The notes below the pieces were generated by a model, which searched no databases, was not told the origin of the DNA, and was given only the letters and a program-made list of their open reading frames with translations. From NCBI RefSeq assembly GCF_000282315.2, contig NZ_AKJN02000007.1, forward strand, positions 248,001 through 312,000: a DNA stretch of 64,000 bases. The letters run 5' to 3'. Of the stretch, positions 43,442-50,850 are shown in pieces. A program made the position numbers and the translations under genes. The number at the start of each line of letters is the position of its first letter. The first letter of the stretch is position 1. The stretch is from Pseudomonas sp. GM41(2012). GTDB lineage: Bacteria > Pseudomonadota > Gammaproteobacteria > Pseudomonadales > Pseudomonadaceae.

Positions 43442-44305
43442 TTACTCAATATTCTGCACTTGTTCGCGCATCTGCTCGATCAACACTTTGAGGTTGACCG
43501 CCGCCTGGGTGCTGCGCGGGTCGAAGGCTTTGGAGCCCAGTGTGTTGGCTTCGCGGTTGAGCTCCTGCATCAGGAAGTCCAGGCGCCGACCGGCAGCGCC
43601 ACCGGATTTGAGCACCCGGCGAACTTCGATGATGTGAGTGCTCAGGCGATCCAGTTCTTCGGCGACGTCGCTCTTTTGCGCGAGCATGACCATTTCCTGC
43701 TCCAGCCGCTGCGGATCCATCTCGGCCTTCATGTCGGCGAAGCGGTCGAGGACCTTCTGGCGCTGGGTGGCAAGCATCTGCGGGACCAGTTCACGCAGGG
43801 TTACCACGTCTTCTTCAATGGAGGTCAGGCGATCGTTGATCAGCCGCGCCAGCTCCGCGCCTTCGCGCTCGCGGCCGGCCTTGAGTTCTTTCAGGCCTTC
43901 GTTGAACAGCGCCAGTGCTTCGGCATTCAGGGCTTGCGGGTCGGTTGCGTCGCCCACCAGCACGCCGGGCCAGGCCAGGACTTCCAGCGGGTTCAGCGCG
44001 GCCGGATTTTTGATCAGGCCGGCGATGGTCTCGGCGGCGGCGACCAATTGCGCGGCGCGCTCGCGGTCCACTTGCAGTGGTTTGTCGGTATTTTCTTCGG
44101 TGAAGCGCAAGGTGCATTCGAGCTTGCCCCGGGAGATTCCCTGGCGCAGGGCTTCGCGGACCGCGCCTTCGAGGTCGCGAAAGGACTCCGGCAGACGCAA
44201 GTGCGGCTCCAGGTAGCGGCTGTTGACCGAGCGCAGTTCCCAGCTAAGGGTGCCTTGGGCGCCGGCTTTTTCGACGCGGGCGAAGGCGGTCATGCTGTGC
44301 ACCAT
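43442..44305 (-). CDS. yicC: YicC family endoribonuclease-like protein
   Basis: A 287-residue YicC. It begins MVHSMTAFARVEKAGAQGTL, contains NSRYLEPHLRLPESFRDLEG and ends with the DUF1732 region FLMQELNREANTLGSKAFD. E. coli YicC has the same length and has been described as an RNase acting on the sRNA RyhB. The start is chosen at MVHSMTAF by family comparison and by GAGG upstream; 12 further open codons upstream are ignored. Divergent from rph, next to gmk. Confidence 0.93.
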   Translation of the reverse strand: MVHSMTAFARVEKAGAQGTLSWELRSVNSRYLEPHLRLPESFRDLEGAVREALRQGISRGKLECTLRFTEENTDKPLQVDRERAAQLVAAAETIAGLIKNPAALNPLEVLAWPGVLVGDATDPQALNAEALALFNEGLKELKAGREREGAELARLINDRLTSIEEDVVTLRELVPQMLATQRQKVLDRFADMKAEMDPQRLEQEMVMLAQKSDVAEELDRLSTHIIEVRRVLKSGGAAGRRLDFLMQELNREANTLGSKAFDPRSTQAAVNLKVLIEQMREQVQNIE

Positions 44306-44532
44306 GGAGGTACCTCGCAATGCAGGTTCATGCGTTACCAAAGGTTTCGCAGACCTGATCTATATGAATTTAAGCCGAGAGGCAGCAAAGGCGCAGGATT
44401 GTAGCGCAGTGGGGCGAATGCGCCCAAACACACGGAGTGACAAAGGGCTGCAGGCCGTCGGTAAAGCGCTATTCAGGGCCTTCAGTCGTCGGGGGATTTT
44501 TTTAGAAGTGCCCACTCGTGGCCCTGCGGCTC

Positions 44533-44538
44533 TATAAT
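44533..44538 (+). promoter_or_regulatory. Candidate -10 box of rph
   Basis: Perfect TATAAT 37 nt before the rph start codon in the yicC-rph divergent gap (270 bp). No good -35 hexamer is seen at the right distance, so strength is uncertain. The rest of the gap holds no gene I can support. Confidence 0.5.
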
Positions 44539-44575
44539 GCTCCGCAGTTTTCCGTCCCCCGTACAGGTATTCCCT

Positions 44576-45298
44576 ATGAAACGTCCAAGTGGTCGCGCTG
44601 CCGATCAGCTCCGCTCGATCCGCATTACCCGCAACTACACCAAACACGCCGAGGGATCTGTACTGGTCGAGTTCGGTGATACCAAAGTCATCTGCACCGT
44701 CAGCGTCGAGAACGGCGTGCCGCGTTTCCTCAAAGGTCAGGGCCAAGGCTGGTTGACCGCTGAATACGGCATGCTGCCGCGCGCCACTGGCGAGCGTAAC
44801 CAGCGGGAAGCGAGCCGCGGCAAACAAGGCGGCCGCACCCTGGAAATCCAGCGTTTGATCGGTCGTTCCCTGCGCGCTTCGCTGGACATGTCCAAGCTGG
44901 GCGACGTCACCCTGTACGTCGATTGCGACGTGATCCAGGCTGATGGCGGCACCCGCACCGCGTCCATCACCGGCGCCATGGTTGCACTGGTCGATGCCTT
45001 GAAAGTGATCAAGAAGCGCGGCGGCCTGAAAGGCGGCGACCCGCTGAAGCAAATGATTGCTGCCGTATCCGTGGGCATGTACCAGGGTGAGCCGGTACTC
45101 GACCTCGACTACCTGGAAGACTCGGCCGCCGAGACCGACCTGAACGTGGTGATGACCAGCACTGGCGGCTTCATCGAAGTCCAGGGCACTGCCGAAGGCG
45201 CGCCGTTCCAGCCGGAAGAACTGAACGCTATGCTTGAGTTGGCGAAGAAAGGCATGGCCGAAATCTTCGAGCTGCAAAAGGCTGCACTGGCCGACTGA
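44576..45298 (+). CDS. rph: RNase PH
   Basis: A 240-residue phosphorolytic 3' exoribonuclease that trims tRNA 3' ends. MKRPSGRAADQLRSIRITRN is typical, followed by GTRTASITGAMVAL-type core (DGGTRTASITGAMVALVDAL) and the acidic LDLDYLEDSAAETDLNVVMT. The start is at the methionine of MKRPSGR, a common start for the family, just after a TATAAT promoter element. Neighbours yicC and crc match the conserved Pseudomonas order. Confidence 0.97.
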   Translation: MKRPSGRAADQLRSIRITRNYTKHAEGSVLVEFGDTKVICTVSVENGVPRFLKGQGQGWLTAEYGMLPRATGERNQREASRGKQGGRTLEIQRLIGRSLRASLDMSKLGDVTLYVDCDVIQADGGTRTASITGAMVALVDALKVIKKRGGLKGGDPLKQMIAAVSVGMYQGEPVLDLDYLEDSAAETDLNVVMTSTGGFIEVQGTAEGAPFQPEELNAMLELAKKGMAEIFELQKAALAD

Positions 45299-45326
45299 TC
45301 GGACTGTTCCACACAAGGAGGACGCC

Positions 45327-45695
45327 ATGAGTGACGAGCAACAGCTGCTTCCCACACCGAGCAAAGAGGTTCGGCAGTGGGCAATGTTTTGTCACCTGTC
45401 CGCCTTGCTGGGGATCTGGATTCCGTTCGGTACGCTGATCGGCCCGCTGATTCTCTGGCAGATGAAGCGCGAGATGGACCCGTTTGTTGATGCTCAAGGC
45501 AAGGAGGCGCTGAACTTTCAGATCACCGTCGCCATTGCCTCGGCCATCTGCTTCCTGCTGATGGTGGTGATCGTCGGGTTCTTCCTGTTCGGTCTGTTGG
45601 CGATCGGTGCACTGGTGCTGACGATCATTGCCGGCGTCAAAGCCAATGAAGGGGTGCCTTATCGTTACCCGTTCACCTGGCGGTTGATCAAATAA
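45327..45695 (+). CDS. DUF4870 membrane protein
   Basis: A 122-residue DUF4870 (Tic20-like) protein with N-terminal SKEVRQWAMFCHLSALLGIW, IGPLILWQMKREMDPFVDAQ and KEALNFQITVAI. There are about three membrane helices (26-46, 66-90, 90-108). Function unknown. AAGGAGG ribosome-binding site 6 nt before the ATG; a longer frame beginning inside rph is not credible. It lies 28 nt after rph and probably shares its transcript. A REP doublet and a bidirectional terminator follow. Confidence 0.9.
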   Translation: MSDEQQLLPTPSKEVRQWAMFCHLSALLGIWIPFGTLIGPLILWQMKREMDPFVDAQGKEALNFQITVAIASAICFLLMVVIVGFFLFGLLAIGALVLTIIAGVKANEGVPYRYPFTWRLIK

Positions 45696-45704
45696 TCACC
45701 GCGG

Positions 45705-45800
45705 TCCTGTAGGAGCAAAGCTTGCTCGCGATTCAGGCGCCGCGGTGCGTCAGATACAGTGCGTCATCGTTCATCGCGAGCAAGCTTTGCTCCTACAGGA
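45705..45800. repeat. REP doublet downstream of the DUF4870 gene
   Basis: TCCTGTAGGAGCAAAGCTTG arm and its 28-bp inverted partner ending CTTTGCTCCTACAGGA around a 40-bp spacer. Same family as the elements near 34.8 and 56.0 kb. Confidence 0.85.
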
Positions 45801-45813
45801 ATGAGGCGTGCAC

Positions 45814-45843
45814 AAAAAAGCCGACAGTGATGTCGGCTTTTTT
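45814..45843. terminator. Bidirectional terminator between DUF4870 gene and crc
   Basis: AAAAAAGCCGACA/TGTCGGCTTTTTT, a 13-bp stem with A- and T-runs on both sides, placed between convergent genes. Confidence 0.9.
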
Positions 45844-45861
45844 GCATCTGCGAAACGACGC

Positions 45862-46641
45862 TTAGATGGTCAGCGTCCAGTCGTAGTCCACGATCAGCGG
45901 TGCATGTTGCGAGAACCGTGGCTGACGAGGCAAGCGTGCGCTACGTACGAAGCGGCGCAGGCCTGGAGTCAGCAACTGATAGTCGAAACGCCAACCGAGG
46001 TTGAGCATTTCAGCCTGTTCGTTATCTGGCCACCAGCTGTACTGGTCGCCTTCACGGCTGACTTCGCGCAACGCATCGACATAACCCATGTTGCCGACAA
46101 TCTCGTCCATCCAGGCACGTTCAGGTGCCAGGAAGCCCGGGGATTGCTGGCTGTCACGCCAGTTCTTGATATCCAGCTTCTGTTGCGCCACGTACAGCGA
46201 GCCACAGTAAATGTACTCGCGACGTTTGCGTCGCTGTTTATCCAGATAACGGGCGAAATCGTCCATTAGCTTGAACTTCTGGTTCAAGTCTTCATCGCCA
46301 TTCTGCCCCGAAGGGAGCAGTAAGGTCGCGATGCTGACCTTGTCGAAATCGGCTTGCAGGTAGCGCCCGTAGCGGTCGGCCGTCTCGAAGCCGAGACCGC
46401 TGATGACTGCCTTCGGTTGCAACCGCGAATACAAAGCCACGCCACCCTGGGCGGGAACTTCAGCTTCGCAGGCATAAAGGAAGTAGCCATCCAGTTGGAA
46501 GGCTGGATCGTCCAGTTCAAAGGCGGAGGCGCGGGTGTCCTGCAGGCAGATGACGTCGGCATTCTGTGCTTGCAGCCAACTGAGCAAACCTCGCTCCACT
46601 GCAGCCTGAATACCATTGACGTTCACACTGATGATCCGCAT
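45862..46641 (-). CDS. crc: Crc, catabolite repression control protein
   Basis: A 259-residue member of the exonuclease III fold that has lost nuclease function. Crc works with Hfq on A-rich mRNA sites to block translation of catabolic genes when preferred carbon sources are present. Sequence: MRIISVNVNGIQAAVERGLL. The catalytic QETK motif of ExoIII is replaced by QDTRA, and the GDFN motif by CGSLYVAQ, which identifies Crc rather than an active XthA. Length equals that of P. aeruginosa Crc. The start at MRIIS excludes 12 upstream codons. Divergent from pyrE, as in other Pseudomonas. Confidence 0.95.
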   Translation of the reverse strand: MRIISVNVNGIQAAVERGLLSWLQAQNADVICLQDTRASAFELDDPAFQLDGYFLYACEAEVPAQGGVALYSRLQPKAVISGLGFETADRYGRYLQADFDKVSIATLLLPSGQNGDEDLNQKFKLMDDFARYLDKQRRKRREYIYCGSLYVAQQKLDIKNWRDSQQSPGFLAPERAWMDEIVGNMGYVDALREVSREGDQYSWWPDNEQAEMLNLGWRFDYQLLTPGLRRFVRSARLPRQPRFSQHAPLIVDYDWTLTI

Positions 46642-46663
46642 AAATGGCCCCAAAAATCGCGTG

Positions 46664-46678
46664 CGTGTATGATACACG
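46664..46678. promoter_or_regulatory. Palindrome in the crc-pyrE divergent promoter region
   Basis: CGTGTA-TGA-TACACG is a perfect 6-bp inverted repeat with a 3-nt centre. It contains TATGAT (plus) and TATCAT (minus), both -10-like, in an 82-bp gap that must hold two promoters. It could be an operator or simply two overlapping -10 boxes. Confidence 0.4.
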
Positions 46679-46723
46679 GCGTCAACCTAATTAGCTAAAT
46701 CCGTGGTATTTGGGGTTTTTTTC

Positions 46724-47368
46724 ATGCAAGCGTATCAGCGCGATTTCATTCGTTTTGCCATCGATCGCGGCGTTTTGCGCTTCGGCGAGTTCACCCTGAA
46801 GTCCGGACGCACCAGTCCTTACTTCTTCAATGCCGGCCTGTTCAACTCGGGTTCGGCCCTTGCGCAGCTGGGTCGTTTCTACGCGGCAGCCATCGTCGAG
46901 AGCGGTATTTCGTTCGATGTATTGTTTGGCCCGGCGTACAAAGGCATCCCTTTGGCGGCGACCACCGCAGTGGCCTTGGCCGAGCATCATGACCGTGATT
47001 TGCCATGGTGCTTCAACCGCAAGGAAGCCAAGGCTCACGGCGAAGGCGGCAGCCTGGTCGGCGCACCGTTGACCGGTGACGTGCTGATCATCGACGACGT
47101 GATCACCGCTGGCACTGCCATCCGCGAGGTGATGCAGATCATCGCGTCCCAGGACGGCGCCAAGGCGGCGGGTGTGCTCATCGCCCTCAACCGTCAGGAG
47201 CGTGGTAACGGCGAGTTGTCGGCCATCCAGGAAGTGGAGCGTGACTTCGGCATTCCGGTGATCAGCATTGTTTCGCTGAACCAGGTGCTCGAATTCCTGG
47301 CGGACGATCCGCAGCTCAAGCAACACCTGCCGGCGGTTGAAGCCTACCGCGCGCAGTTCGGCGTCTAA
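46724..47368 (+). CDS. pyrE: Orotate phosphoribosyltransferase
   Basis: A 214-residue PyrE, fifth step of pyrimidine synthesis (orotate plus PRPP to OMP). MQAYQRDFIRFAIDRGVLRF, LKSGRTSPYFFNAGLFNSG, the PRPP loop LIIDDVITAGTAI near residues 122-134 and NRKEAKAHGEGG are diagnostic. Start is at MQAYQ; seven extra upstream codons are ignored. Followed immediately by a strong terminator. Confidence 0.97.
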   Translation: MQAYQRDFIRFAIDRGVLRFGEFTLKSGRTSPYFFNAGLFNSGSALAQLGRFYAAAIVESGISFDVLFGPAYKGIPLAATTAVALAEHHDRDLPWCFNRKEAKAHGEGGSLVGAPLTGDVLIIDDVITAGTAIREVMQIIASQDGAKAAGVLIALNRQERGNGELSAIQEVERDFGIPVISIVSLNQVLEFLADDPQLKQHLPAVEAYRAQFGV

Positions 47369-47370
47369 AG

Positions 47371-47399
47371 AAAAGGCCCTGTGAGAACAGGGCCTTTTT
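47371..47399 (+). terminator. Rho-independent terminator of pyrE
   Basis: AAAAGGCCCTGT/ACAGGGCCTTTTT with a 5-nt loop and T-run, starting 2 nt after the stop codon. It marks the left border of the accessory patch before argB. Confidence 0.9.
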
Positions 47400-47424
47400 G
47401 TGAGTGCTGGTATCAGGGTAGCTG

Positions 47425-48294
47425 TTACTCCCGTAGCCCCAAGGCGCGCAATAAGGCATCAATCTGTCCGAAAGCGTCCTGTTGCCATTGATCCGGTGTG
47501 CGATCTCCCAGGATTTGGCTGTCTTCGACGAAGCGTCTTACTGAGGTCGGGCCGTAGCCCTCGGCGATATCAAACTTTTCGCAAATGAACTGAAAACCCT
47601 GTTCGCCACTTCCCGTTCCAAGTACTGGTCGACACTCTTCTGCAAGTGCTTCTATGCCTCCGGGATAATTGCGAACGCAGTAGTAGATGTCGTATGCGTC
47701 CTTCTGTTTATGCCTTCCGTTCAGGGCATATCCCTTCATCGCAAGTAGTGCGGGGATCGAGCACACAGCGACCTCCACACGATTTTTGCCGCCCGTAGGC
47801 ATGGGGCCTTCAATTGCAACCATCTGATAGAAACGCATGGCCAAGTCAGCGCCGTCGGCGCGTTGAACTGCAAAATCGTTGAGAATGGGTGGCTTGTTTT
47901 GGATGATTTCGGCGTCACGCGGCATCAAGAAATCCACGATCACATCTATCGCAGCTCCACCGTCCTGCACGGGAACCTGGCGGACTAGTTGGAATCGCCG
48001 AAGTTCTCCTCTTTGCTCGTACCCATTGCCCATCAGTGCTTCGATCAATGTTGCGTACTCGCCATCACCGAGAGCCTCTGCGTTCAGGCTCAAATCGACA
48101 TCCAGGGTACCAACATGTTGCATATCGTCATTCGCAAGCAGAAGCCACGGCACCGCTCCACCGATCACTGCAAACTTGCCTCTGAAGGAACCAAGGATTT
48201 GACCCATTTCGACTAATACCGCCTTCACAGCAGTCGTCGTTCTGTCGTCATAATCTGAAGCGGATTGAGGCTCTTGAGGTACTAACGGGGCCAT
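47425..48294 (-). CDS. AbiEii-like nucleotidyltransferase toxin
   Basis: A 289-residue protein with a nucleotidyltransferase core: FAVIGGAVPWLLLAND (G-G-x-A-type loop, about residues 43-58), HVGTLDVDLSLNAEAL (the Asp-x-Asp metal pair), VIVDFLMPRDAE and the later ALLAMKGYALNGRHKQKDAYDIY typical of AbiEii/AbiGii proteins. In type IV toxin-antitoxin systems the toxin modifies RNA and the partner AbiEi represses transcription. It overlaps the upstream gene by 13 nt. Start: MAPLVPQ, with AGGAAA about 8 nt upstream. GC content is lower than the neighbours, consistent with acquisition. Target and toxicity are not shown. Confidence 0.8.
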   Translation of the reverse strand: MAPLVPQEPQSASDYDDRTTTAVKAVLVEMGQILGSFRGKFAVIGGAVPWLLLANDDMQHVGTLDVDLSLNAEALGDGEYATLIEALMGNGYEQRGELRRFQLVRQVPVQDGGAAIDVIVDFLMPRDAEIIQNKPPILNDFAVQRADGADLAMRFYQMVAIEGPMPTGGKNRVEVAVCSIPALLAMKGYALNGRHKQKDAYDIYYCVRNYPGGIEALAEECRPVLGTGSGEQGFQFICEKFDIAEGYGPTSVRRFVEDSQILGDRTPDQWQQDAFGQIDALLRALGLRE

Positions 48295-49340
48295 GTCAAT
48301 TTTTCCTGTCGTAGATACTCGGCGGCTTCCTTTCCTCGCTCTCCTGCTACCGATAGATCCAGATAGGTCTGAACTGGACTGGTGCATATGGCGCCCGGCG
48401 CGGCTTCAACGGTGTCCAGTAGAAGTCCTTCGTCCTTGGGTAAAGTGATCACTACGTTTTCTCCCTTTGATGCAGGAACCAACTGTAATGCTTTGACCAA
48501 TTTCTCTAGACCTTGAATGTCCGCATAAAAGTAATTCGTGCTGACCCGAGCATAGGGCGCGAGCCATTGGGCGGCAGAAAATGAGGAAAAAAGCGCGTGT
48601 CCGTTGCTCCTTTCTCCGATAGCGTTCCGCGCCGCATTTTCCAATGCGCTGCCATGTAAGGTGGTATAGAACTTTTTACGGTCCCCTGATGGACGCTCGT
48701 ATGTTTCGACCCATGCATCCAAAAGGGCTTGGGGATCGTATAGACATACACCCTCGTTTGTTGTTCTTGCCCATTCTCGATTCAGCAGTGCGGTGCGGAC
48801 ATTGCTGACTTGACCCAGACTCGCTCCGGCAGCTTCGGAAAGTTCCATCACCCGCCAGGCTCGGTCCGGTTCCCGAAGCATCATACGAATGATCTGAGCT
48901 GATTTTGGTTTGAAGAGAGACTTCAGCTCCCTGTTCTCCGAGGGCGGCCTATCAGCAACTTGGTGGTCAATGAATACACCATCGAATGAAATCCAGGAAT
49001 TGCCCTCCAGGTCCAGATATCCCACACCTTTTTCCCGACACGCTTGTCTGGCAGCGGGTGAAAGATAAGGTGCGACCACGATAGGTGTAGCCTCTGTGTT
49101 CCGCTCGTTCACGTAGTCGCGAAGCTGAAGTATGGCTGCGTTTATGAACCTGGGCTGGCCACTTGCTTTCACCTCGCAGACCAGAGAGTGCGATTTCCCT
49201 GATGTGTTTACCTCGACAGTGAAGTCGGGAGTCCAGGCTTTTGAAAGCGGGACAGATTTCAGGCTTTTAATCTCGAGGATCGGTATTTTACTCAAGAGGT
49301 TTCGCAGCGCGTCTCTTGAGTGGATTTCGAGCTCTTTCAT
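48282..49340 (-). CDS. AbiEi-like antitoxin/regulator
   Basis: A 352-residue protein. The N-terminal region is restriction-nuclease-like (FTVEVNTSGKSHSLVCEVKA, QPRFINAAILQLRDYVNERN, VAPYLSPAARQACREKGVGYLDLEGN). It is followed by a winged helix (about residues 145-215; LREPDRAWRVMELSEAAGASLGQVSNV) and a C-terminal domain. It resembles the AbiEi_2-type antitoxins encoded just before AbiEii-like toxins. Start: MKELEIHS is 8 nt behind AAAAGGG, whereas an ATG 66 nt upstream lies between two palindromes and lacks such a site. Two matching palindromes upstream are plausible operators for autorepression. First gene of the pair. Confidence 0.75.
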   Translation of the reverse strand: MKELEIHSRDALRNLLSKIPILEIKSLKSVPLSKAWTPDFTVEVNTSGKSHSLVCEVKASGQPRFINAAILQLRDYVNERNTEATPIVVAPYLSPAARQACREKGVGYLDLEGNSWISFDGVFIDHQVADRPPSENRELKSLFKPKSAQIIRMMLREPDRAWRVMELSEAAGASLGQVSNVRTALLNREWARTTNEGVCLYDPQALLDAWVETYERPSGDRKKFYTTLHGSALENAARNAIGERSNGHALFSSFSAAQWLAPYARVSTNYFYADIQGLEKLVKALQLVPASKGENVVITLPKDEGLLLDTVEAAPGAICTSPVQTYLDLSVAGERGKEAAEYLRQEKLTWPR

Positions 49341-49352
49341 TGATTTAACCCT

Positions 49353-49370
49353 TTTCAACGAATGCTGAAA
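49353..49370. promoter_or_regulatory. Candidate operator, proximal site
   Basis: TTTCA-N8-TGAAA palindrome followed by ATAG, ending 12 nt before the start codon of the AbiEi-like gene. Matches the distal site at 49419-49436 in both half-sites, spacing and the flanking ATAG. Confidence 0.55.
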
Positions 49371-49418
49371 ATAGCCATTCTGGTGAAAACTGTCGATGAT
49401 TTTCATCCAATATGATTA

Positions 49419-49436
49419 TTTCAGCGACTGTTGAAA
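49419..49436. promoter_or_regulatory. Candidate operator, distal site
   Basis: Second TTTCA-N8-TGAAA palindrome followed by ATAG, 66 bp from the proximal site (about six helical turns), in an AT-rich promoter region. Likely bound by the winged helix of the AbiEi-like protein. Confidence 0.55.
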
Positions 49437-49474
49437 ATAGGGTTAACAGTGAAATATGGAAAACTCACGTGCTG

Positions 49475-49858
49475 CTAGCCCAGCTTCCGCCATTTATCGA
49501 TAAGCCGCACAGCGAGCCATACATTGAGCAGTGCAAACACCAGCAACGCCAGGACGACTAGCACGTAGAGCGTGCGCTCCACGTCGAAGTCCCAAAGATT
49601 CAGCGTGCTGCTGCCCATGATTTTCACAGCGGCAGGCAAGTTGACGTAAAACAGCGCCAGGAAGGCGCTGGTCAGAGGGAGGGCGCAGGCGAATAAAACG
49701 TTTGTTACCTTTTTTCGGCTACGTTTTCTGGCGAGCGGACCAGATTGGCTTTCATCCAGCTCCATTGCTTCATGCAGCCTCGGCCACGCCAGGTTGAACA
49801 TGAAGGTGGTCAAGGTCAGCAGCAATCCACTGACCGCCACGATGTCACTGAACGGCAT
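49475..49858 (-). CDS. Small inner-membrane protein, function unknown
   Basis: A 127-residue protein with three probable membrane helices (about 6-24, IVAVSGLLLTLTTFMFNLAW; 57-77, VLFACALPLTSAFLALFYV; 98-120, TLYVLVVLALLVFALLNVWL) and a basic, Arg/Lys-rich loop LARKRSRKKV. I recognise no family. Start at MPFSDIV; it overlaps the upstream gene's end by 14 nt, so the two are probably coupled. Last gene of a three-gene unit with a 190-residue protein and a zinc-ribbon peptide. Confidence 0.72.
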   Translation of the reverse strand: MPFSDIVAVSGLLLTLTTFMFNLAWPRLHEAMELDESQSGPLARKRSRKKVTNVLFACALPLTSAFLALFYVNLPAAVKIMGSSTLNLWDFDVERTLYVLVVLALLVFALLNVWLAVRLIDKWRKLG

Positions 49859-50417
49859 TGATCCCCAGCGTTGTGCAGAGCAAGTCGTGGGAATCCTCAC
49901 TAATCTCGAACTGCCCGGCGCTGGCTTTACGTTTTGTGATGGGTTTGAAGGTCGGTTCGTTCTGTGTGATCAGCATGTTCAGTTCATCACGAATGACGTC
50001 TGAACTGATCACCACCAGGTACACCGTCTGCGCATGTTCCGCAGACTCGATCACGGCTCGCATGCTGTGCTGCAGAATATCGTCCAGCTGATTGCGAAAG
50101 CGCGAAACCGTGTTTTTCAGCAGGGTTTTGCTTTGGCTTTGGGTCAGCTGAAAAATCGTCGATATCTGAGATTCGGTCGGCAATGTCTGCCCGAAGTAGC
50201 TTTGAATCAGATACAGCAAGCGGTCCTGTTTCGCTTCATCGGCCCGACTCGGCATGCCGCCTTCAACCAGCATTTTCAAGTATTCGGTCAGGCTGGCCTT
50301 GGCGATTCGCTGCAGGGCGTGGGTGATTTCGTGGTCGGAGATCCTCAGGGTCTTTTTGACCGGCTCCTTTTGCTCGAGGTCGAATGCCTGGGCGTCGATC
50401 GTGAACGAGATCTGCAT
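49845..50417 (-). CDS. Unrecognised 190-residue cytoplasmic protein
   Basis: No signal peptide or membrane helix. N-terminal beta-rich segment ISFTIDAQAFDLEQKEPVKK, then helical ALQRIAKASLTEYLKMLVEG. A middle part, ESQISTIFQLTQSQSKTLLKN, looks like a helix-turn-helix, and a C-terminal strand/helix part follows (TVYLVVISSDVIRDELNMLI). I do not recognise the family. It lies 17 nt after the zinc-ribbon gene and overlaps the membrane-protein gene. Could be a regulator or the effector of a small defence or stress module; nothing in the sequence decides this. Confidence 0.75.
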   Translation of the reverse strand: MQISFTIDAQAFDLEQKEPVKKTLRISDHEITHALQRIAKASLTEYLKMLVEGGMPSRADEAKQDRLLYLIQSYFGQTLPTESQISTIFQLTQSQSKTLLKNTVSRFRNQLDDILQHSMRAVIESAEHAQTVYLVVISSDVIRDELNMLITQNEPTFKPITKRKASAGQFEISEDSHDLLCTTLGINAVQ

Positions 50418-50434
50418 GGTTCAGACCCCCGTGA

Positions 50435-50647
50435 TTACTTGGAAGGCTTGTTTGGATACGGATCTGCCACGGCGTCACCTTGGCCGGTCAGGATGTTCCA
50501 GCCATTGAGTTTGTGGGTACTTGGTTTGAAGTCTGGACACGGCGGAAGCGAAGTCTTTGACTGATTGGTGTATTCGCGCCCGCAGTCTGCGCACTCGTAA
50601 GTGCCTGCTGAAACATCACTGCCGTAGGGTACGTGGTCTTTTTTCAT
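50435..50647 (-). CDS. Zinc-ribbon-like peptide with an incomplete cysteine set
   Basis: A 70-residue protein: MKKDHVPYGSDVSAGTYECA, a CxxC knuckle (C19, C22 in YECADCG) and a second half LPPCPDF in which the last cysteine of the usual PPCPxC is replaced by Asp/Phe, leaving three cysteines. AGGAGA lies about 8 nt before the ATG. Heads the unit with the 190-residue and membrane proteins. Metal binding is therefore uncertain; a His (H5 or H45) could complete the site. Confidence 0.7.
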   Translation of the reverse strand: MKKDHVPYGSDVSAGTYECADCGREYTNQSKTSLPPCPDFKPSTHKLNGWNILTGQGDAVADPYPNKPSK

Positions 50648-50748
50648 GGGGAAGATCTCCTGTGGATTCAGGGAAGATCCTATGCGGACTAATGCTGGCG
50701 GGATGTCGGACGTTTCGCTTAATCAGGTCAGACATTTCCTGCGCGCAT

Positions 50749-50840
50749 AAAAAAGATCGCAGACTTCGTTAGCTCCTACAGGGTTTTCGTACATCCGAAA
50801 ATCCGCTCTCGTAGGAGCTGCCGAAGGCTGCGATCTTTTT
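50749..50840. repeat. REP doublet between the zinc-ribbon gene and argB
   Basis: AAAAGATCGCAGACTTCG...AGCTCCTACA on one side and TAGGAGCTGCCGAAGGCTGC...CTTTTT on the other. The outer A- and T-runs mean the element can double as a terminator for argB. Confidence 0.8.
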
Positions 50841-50850
50841 AAGGTTTGAA

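Noticed and set aside
45862..46641. Active exonuclease III
   Set aside because: The catalytic motifs are replaced and the crc-pyrE synteny fits Crc.
50749..50840. CRISPR-like or satellite repeats among the recurring TAGGAGC elements
   Set aside because: They are dispersed inverted doublets between genes, not regularly spaced direct repeats; no cas gene is present.
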